The notes under the pieces are model-generated. The model saw only the letters and a program-made list of their open reading frames with translations, searched no databases and had not been told where the DNA came from. Position numbers and translations under genes: made by a program. From UMGS1279 sp045630265 (GTDB lineage: Bacteria > Bacillota > Clostridia > Oscillospirales > Acutalibacteraceae), in contig JAZQSV010000054.1 of the NCBI GenBank assembly GCA_045630265.1, forward strand, positions 1 to 64,000: a stretch of DNA of 64,000 nucleotides, in the 5' to 3' direction. Positions 61,061 to 64,000 of the stretch are shown piece after piece; the first letter of the stretch is position 1; every line of letters starts with the position of its first letter.

Positions 61061-63673
61061 ATGAGTAATGACGAAAAAAAGCTATCGCCTGGTATGCAAC
61101 AGTACGTCGATATTAAGGCGCAGTATACTGATGCTATTTTGCTTTTCCGCCTTGGTGATTTTTATGAGATGTTTTTTGATGATGCAAAAATTTGCTCTGA
61201 GGAATTAGAGCTTGTTTTAACCTCAAAAAGCTGTGGTCTTGAAGAAAAAGCACCTATGTGCGGTATTCCGTATCATAGCTGTGAGAGTTATATTGCCCGA
61301 CTTATTGAGCGTGGACACAAGGTTGCTATTTGTGAGCAGACCGAAGACCCAGCAACCGCCAAAGGCCTTGTAAAACGCGAGGTTGTAAGGGTTATAACTC
61401 CCGGTACCGTTATTGAGGACAGTATGCTTGAAGAGGGTAAGAATAATTACTTGGCTTCGGTTTATATTGAGGGTAATGACTGTGGTCTTTGCTTTATGGA
61501 TGCCTCTACCGGCGAGGTGCATTTAACCCATATTAGCGGTGATTGTTTGGAGAGCCGCCTTATAAGTGAGCTCGGAAGGTTTTCCCCTGCAGAGGTGCTT
61601 ATAAGTGACAGTTATGCCATTTTCCCTGCACTTAAGGTATTTTTGACTGAAACACTTGAATGTCGTCTGGCGGAATTTGCATCTGCCACCATGAAGAAAA
61701 GCAGCAATGGTGAAAACATTGTTCGTCATTTTAACGTTTTAAGTGTTGAAAATTTGAATTTAGAATATGGTAGAGTAGATACCGCTGCTTTGGATTTTGC
61801 CCTTTCTTATCTTAAAGATAATGGAATGGACAACCTTTCCTCTATAAGACAAATAAATTATTATACATGCTCTAAATATATGAGCTTGGACATTTCTTCG
61901 GTTAGGAATTTAGAGCTTACCGAAACTATGCGTGGAAAGTCCAAAAGGGGTTCACTTCTTTGGGTTTTGGATAAAACAAAAACCCCTATGGGTAAGCGTC
62001 TTATAAAGAACTGGGTTTTACAACCGCTTATAAGCCCCGCTGAAATTATTTTAAGGCAAAATGCGGTTGATGAAATTTTTGGAGATACATTTTTAAGGGG
62101 AGAACTAACTGAATATTTAACCGGCATTCGTGACGTAGAGCGGTTGCTTACCAAAACCGTTTTTGGTATTGCAACTCCAAGGGAGCTGCAAACCTTGTCG
62201 CATACTATAAGCAGGTTTGCACCTATTAAGCAACTTCTTTCTACTGTTAACAGTAAAATGCTTAAAGCACTGTGTTTAGATATTGACCCGCTTTGCGATG
62301 TGGCCGAGCGTATTGATGAAACTCTTTGCGATGAGCCACCCAACAGTATGAAGGATGGTAAAATCATCCGCGATGGCTTTAATTCGGATGTTGATATGCT
62401 AAGAGCAGACCTAACGGGTGGTAAAGGTTTTCTTACCAATATTGAAAATAAGGAAAAGGAAAGAACCGGCATTAAGGCACTAAAGGTTCGCTATAATAAA
62501 GTTTTCGGTTATTACATAGAGGTACCTGCATCTCAAAAGGATGCAGTGCCCGAGGAATATATGAGAAAGCAAACCCTCACAAATGCTGAAAGGTTTATTA
62601 CTGATGAGTTAAAGGCCCTTGAAGCAAGGGTTTTGGGTGCCAGTGAGCGCCTTACGAAGCTTGAGTTTGAACTCTTCTCAGAGCTTAGAAGCTTTGTTGC
62701 AGAAAATCTTGAAAGAATTCAGCGCACAGCTTTTGCAATTTCACGTTTAGATGTTCTTTGCTCACTTGCAAAGGTAGCGTCAGACTACGGGTATGCACGT
62801 CCCGTAATAAATAACGACGGTGTAATTAGAATTACAAACGGTCGCCACCCTGTAGTTGAGGCGGTTAGCAAGACTCCCTTTGTGGCTAATGATACATTGC
62901 TTGATTTAAACGACAACAGGTGCGCTATTATAACGGGACCTAATATGGCGGGTAAATCAACCTATATGCGTCAGGTAGCCCTTATAACACTTATGGCACA
63001 AATGGGTAGTTTTGTGCCGGCTGAGTCGGCCACCATTGGAATTACCGATGCGGTATTCACACGTGTTGGTGCTTCAGACGACCTTGCAACGGGACAGTCA
63101 ACCTTTATGGTAGAAATGAGCGAGGTTTCCTATATTCTTAAAAATGCAACTAGAAACAGCTTGCTTATTTTGGATGAAATAGGCAGAGGAACGGCTACCT
63201 TTGACGGTATGTCTATTGCAAGAGCCGTTTTAGAATACGTTGCTGACAAGAAAAAGCTCGGCGCCAAGACACTTTTCGCTACACATTACCACGAGCTTAT
63301 TTCTTTGGAACACACCTTAAAGGGTGTTAAAAACTATAATATTGCCGTTAAAAAGCATGGGGATGATATAACCTTCCTTAGAAGAATTGTGCCTGGTGGT
63401 GCGGATGATAGCTACGGTATTGAGGTAGCAAAGCTTGCGGGTCTTCCTGCAACCGTTGTAAACCGCGCTAAGGCAGTTTTGAAGGAAATTGAGAGTGAGG
63501 GAGTAGTAAGGCAGGTAACGGTGGCGGAAGAAACTTCTGCTCAGTTGCCGCTTGGTCAGCAAGAGTATAATGAGGTTATAAATACTTTAAAAGCGCTGGA
63601 CGTTAACGTACTTACTCCTATTGAATCTATGGCTGTTTTGTTTGATATTGCAAAAAGAGTAAAAGAAATTTAA
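61061..63673 (+). CDS. mutS: DNA mismatch repair protein MutS
   Basis: An 870-aa mismatch recognition ATPase. The N-terminal mismatch-binding domain has the GDFYEMFFDDA motif with the Phe-x-Glu that stacks on the mispair. Later come Walker A GPNMAGKST (626-634), the LLILDEIGRGT Walker B block and the FATHYHEL motif. A C-terminal helix for dimerisation follows. ATG at 61061 follows TAGGAGTG. mutL begins 30 nt downstream. Confidence 0.97.
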   Translation: MSNDEKKLSPGMQQYVDIKAQYTDAILLFRLGDFYEMFFDDAKICSEELELVLTSKSCGLEEKAPMCGIPYHSCESYIARLIERGHKVAICEQTEDPATAKGLVKREVVRVITPGTVIEDSMLEEGKNNYLASVYIEGNDCGLCFMDASTGEVHLTHISGDCLESRLISELGRFSPAEVLISDSYAIFPALKVFLTETLECRLAEFASATMKKSSNGENIVRHFNVLSVENLNLEYGRVDTAALDFALSYLKDNGMDNLSSIRQINYYTCSKYMSLDISSVRNLELTETMRGKSKRGSLLWVLDKTKTPMGKRLIKNWVLQPLISPAEIILRQNAVDEIFGDTFLRGELTEYLTGIRDVERLLTKTVFGIATPRELQTLSHTISRFAPIKQLLSTVNSKMLKALCLDIDPLCDVAERIDETLCDEPPNSMKDGKIIRDGFNSDVDMLRADLTGGKGFLTNIENKEKERTGIKALKVRYNKVFGYYIEVPASQKDAVPEEYMRKQTLTNAERFITDELKALEARVLGASERLTKLEFELFSELRSFVAENLERIQRTAFAISRLDVLCSLAKVASDYGYARPVINNDGVIRITNGRHPVVEAVSKTPFVANDTLLDLNDNRCAIITGPNMAGKSTYMRQVALITLMAQMGSFVPAESATIGITDAVFTRVGASDDLATGQSTFMVEMSEVSYILKNATRNSLLILDEIGRGTATFDGMSIARAVLEYVADKKKLGAKTLFATHYHELISLEHTLKGVKNYNIAVKKHGDDITFLRRIVPGGADDSYGIEVAKLAGLPATVVNRAKAVLKEIESEGVVRQVTVAEETSAQLPLGQQEYNEVINTLKALDVNVLTPIESMAVLFDIAKRVKEI

Positions 63674-63703
63674 AAATACTTTTATAAAAGGCAGGTGTAA
63701 AAA

Positions 63704-64000
63704 ATGGCAGAAATACGTGTCCTTCCAAAGGAAATATCCGAGCTCATTGCGGCGGGTGAGGTGGTTGAAAGACCTGCTTCGGTAATTAAAGAGCTTGTTG
63801 AAAACTCAATAGATGCAGGCGCTACTTCGGTTACGGTTGAAATTGCAAACGGCGGTATTACTTATATGCGCGTTACAGATAATGGCCGCGGCATGTCGGG
63901 TGAAGACGTTAAAACTGCCTTTTTGCGCCACGCTACGAGTAAAATAAAAACTGCGGAAGATTTAGATGAAATTTTAACTCTTGGTTTTAGGGGAGAGGCG
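63704..64000 (+). CDS. mutL: DNA mismatch repair protein MutL (N-terminal part, cut by window edge)
   Basis: The first 99 residues of MutL. The GHKL ATPase motifs are present: ELVENSIDAG (motif I, with catalytic Glu and Asn), DNGRGM (motif II) and LGFRGEA (motif III), at which the window ends. AGGTG precedes the ATG. MutL couples MutS mismatch recognition to strand incision and forms an operon with mutS. Confidence 0.97.
   Translation, partial: MAEIRVLPKEISELIAAGEVVERPASVIKELVENSIDAGATSVTVEIANGGITYMRVTDNGRGMSGEDVKTAFLRHATSKIKTAEDLDEILTLGFRGEA

Overview
The window looks like the chromosome of a spore-forming member of the Clostridia, probably Ruminococcaceae/Oscillospirales-like. It has low-to-moderate GC, Gram-positive -35/-10 promoters, purine-rich ribosome sites, frequent TTG/GTG starts, and sporulation genes (YunB, SpoVM, GerW/YtfJ, a SpoVB-type flippase, a DacF-type carboxypeptidase). 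Nearly all genes run on the + strand; a block of minus-strand genes lies at about 30.9-38.2 kb. No phage, transposase or CRISPR array is visible.

Left edge (1-4 kb): a tRNA-Pro(UGG) gene runs off the left end, and 191 bp away lies a 38-nt copy of its 5' half, which looks like an integration scar. A CMP-kinase-like gene, yunB and ligA follow. At 4-7.6 kb two paralogous lipoprotein solute-binding proteins each have their own promoter, leader and terminator and no permease genes; their leaders share a structured RNA motif. PRPP synthetase follows (7.7-8.9 kb), then a three-repeat secreted protein with a 38-aa acidic peptide behind it (9.1-11.6 kb).

11.7-30.9 kb is dense housekeeping: thyX-tmk-DJ1-fthC-mltG-U32 peptidase, a class B PBP, then yicC-remA-gmk-rpoZ-priA-def-fmt-rsmB-rlmN-PP2C-PASTA kinase-rsgA and a tiny spoVM. 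This is the classic Firmicutes translation/cell-wall signalling cluster.

Minus-strand block (30.9-38.2 kb): an O-antigen-ligase-like membrane protein; a 965-aa protein whose C-terminal half looks like a P1B-type ATPase that has lost its catalytic motifs; rlmB; a Cys-rich 74-aa protein; a membrane protein; a P-loop kinase; a palindrome-rich 151-nt element ending in a copy of the tRNA-Ala 3' end; and tRNA-Ala(GGC).

38.3-64 kb: recJ-relA-dtd-MBL hydrolase-hemZ-nucleoside kinase-zinc ribbon-MTA/SAH nucleosidase-flippase-mazG-HU-rqcP; a site-2 protease with scpA-scpB-gerW-dacF-rluB; tRNA-Gln(CUG); uracil/xanthine permease behind an intrinsic terminator; an AEC transporter; a queuosine-precursor transporter under a preQ1-I riboswitch; and miaB-ylbF-mutS-mutL (mutL is cut by the right edge).

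The least explained items are the pseudo-P-type ATPase, the shared leader RNA of the two binding proteins, the tRNA-Ala-like palindromic element, the secreted repeat protein with its small peptide, and the tRNA-Pro scar. All family assignments come from reading motifs by eye; no search or folding program was run.
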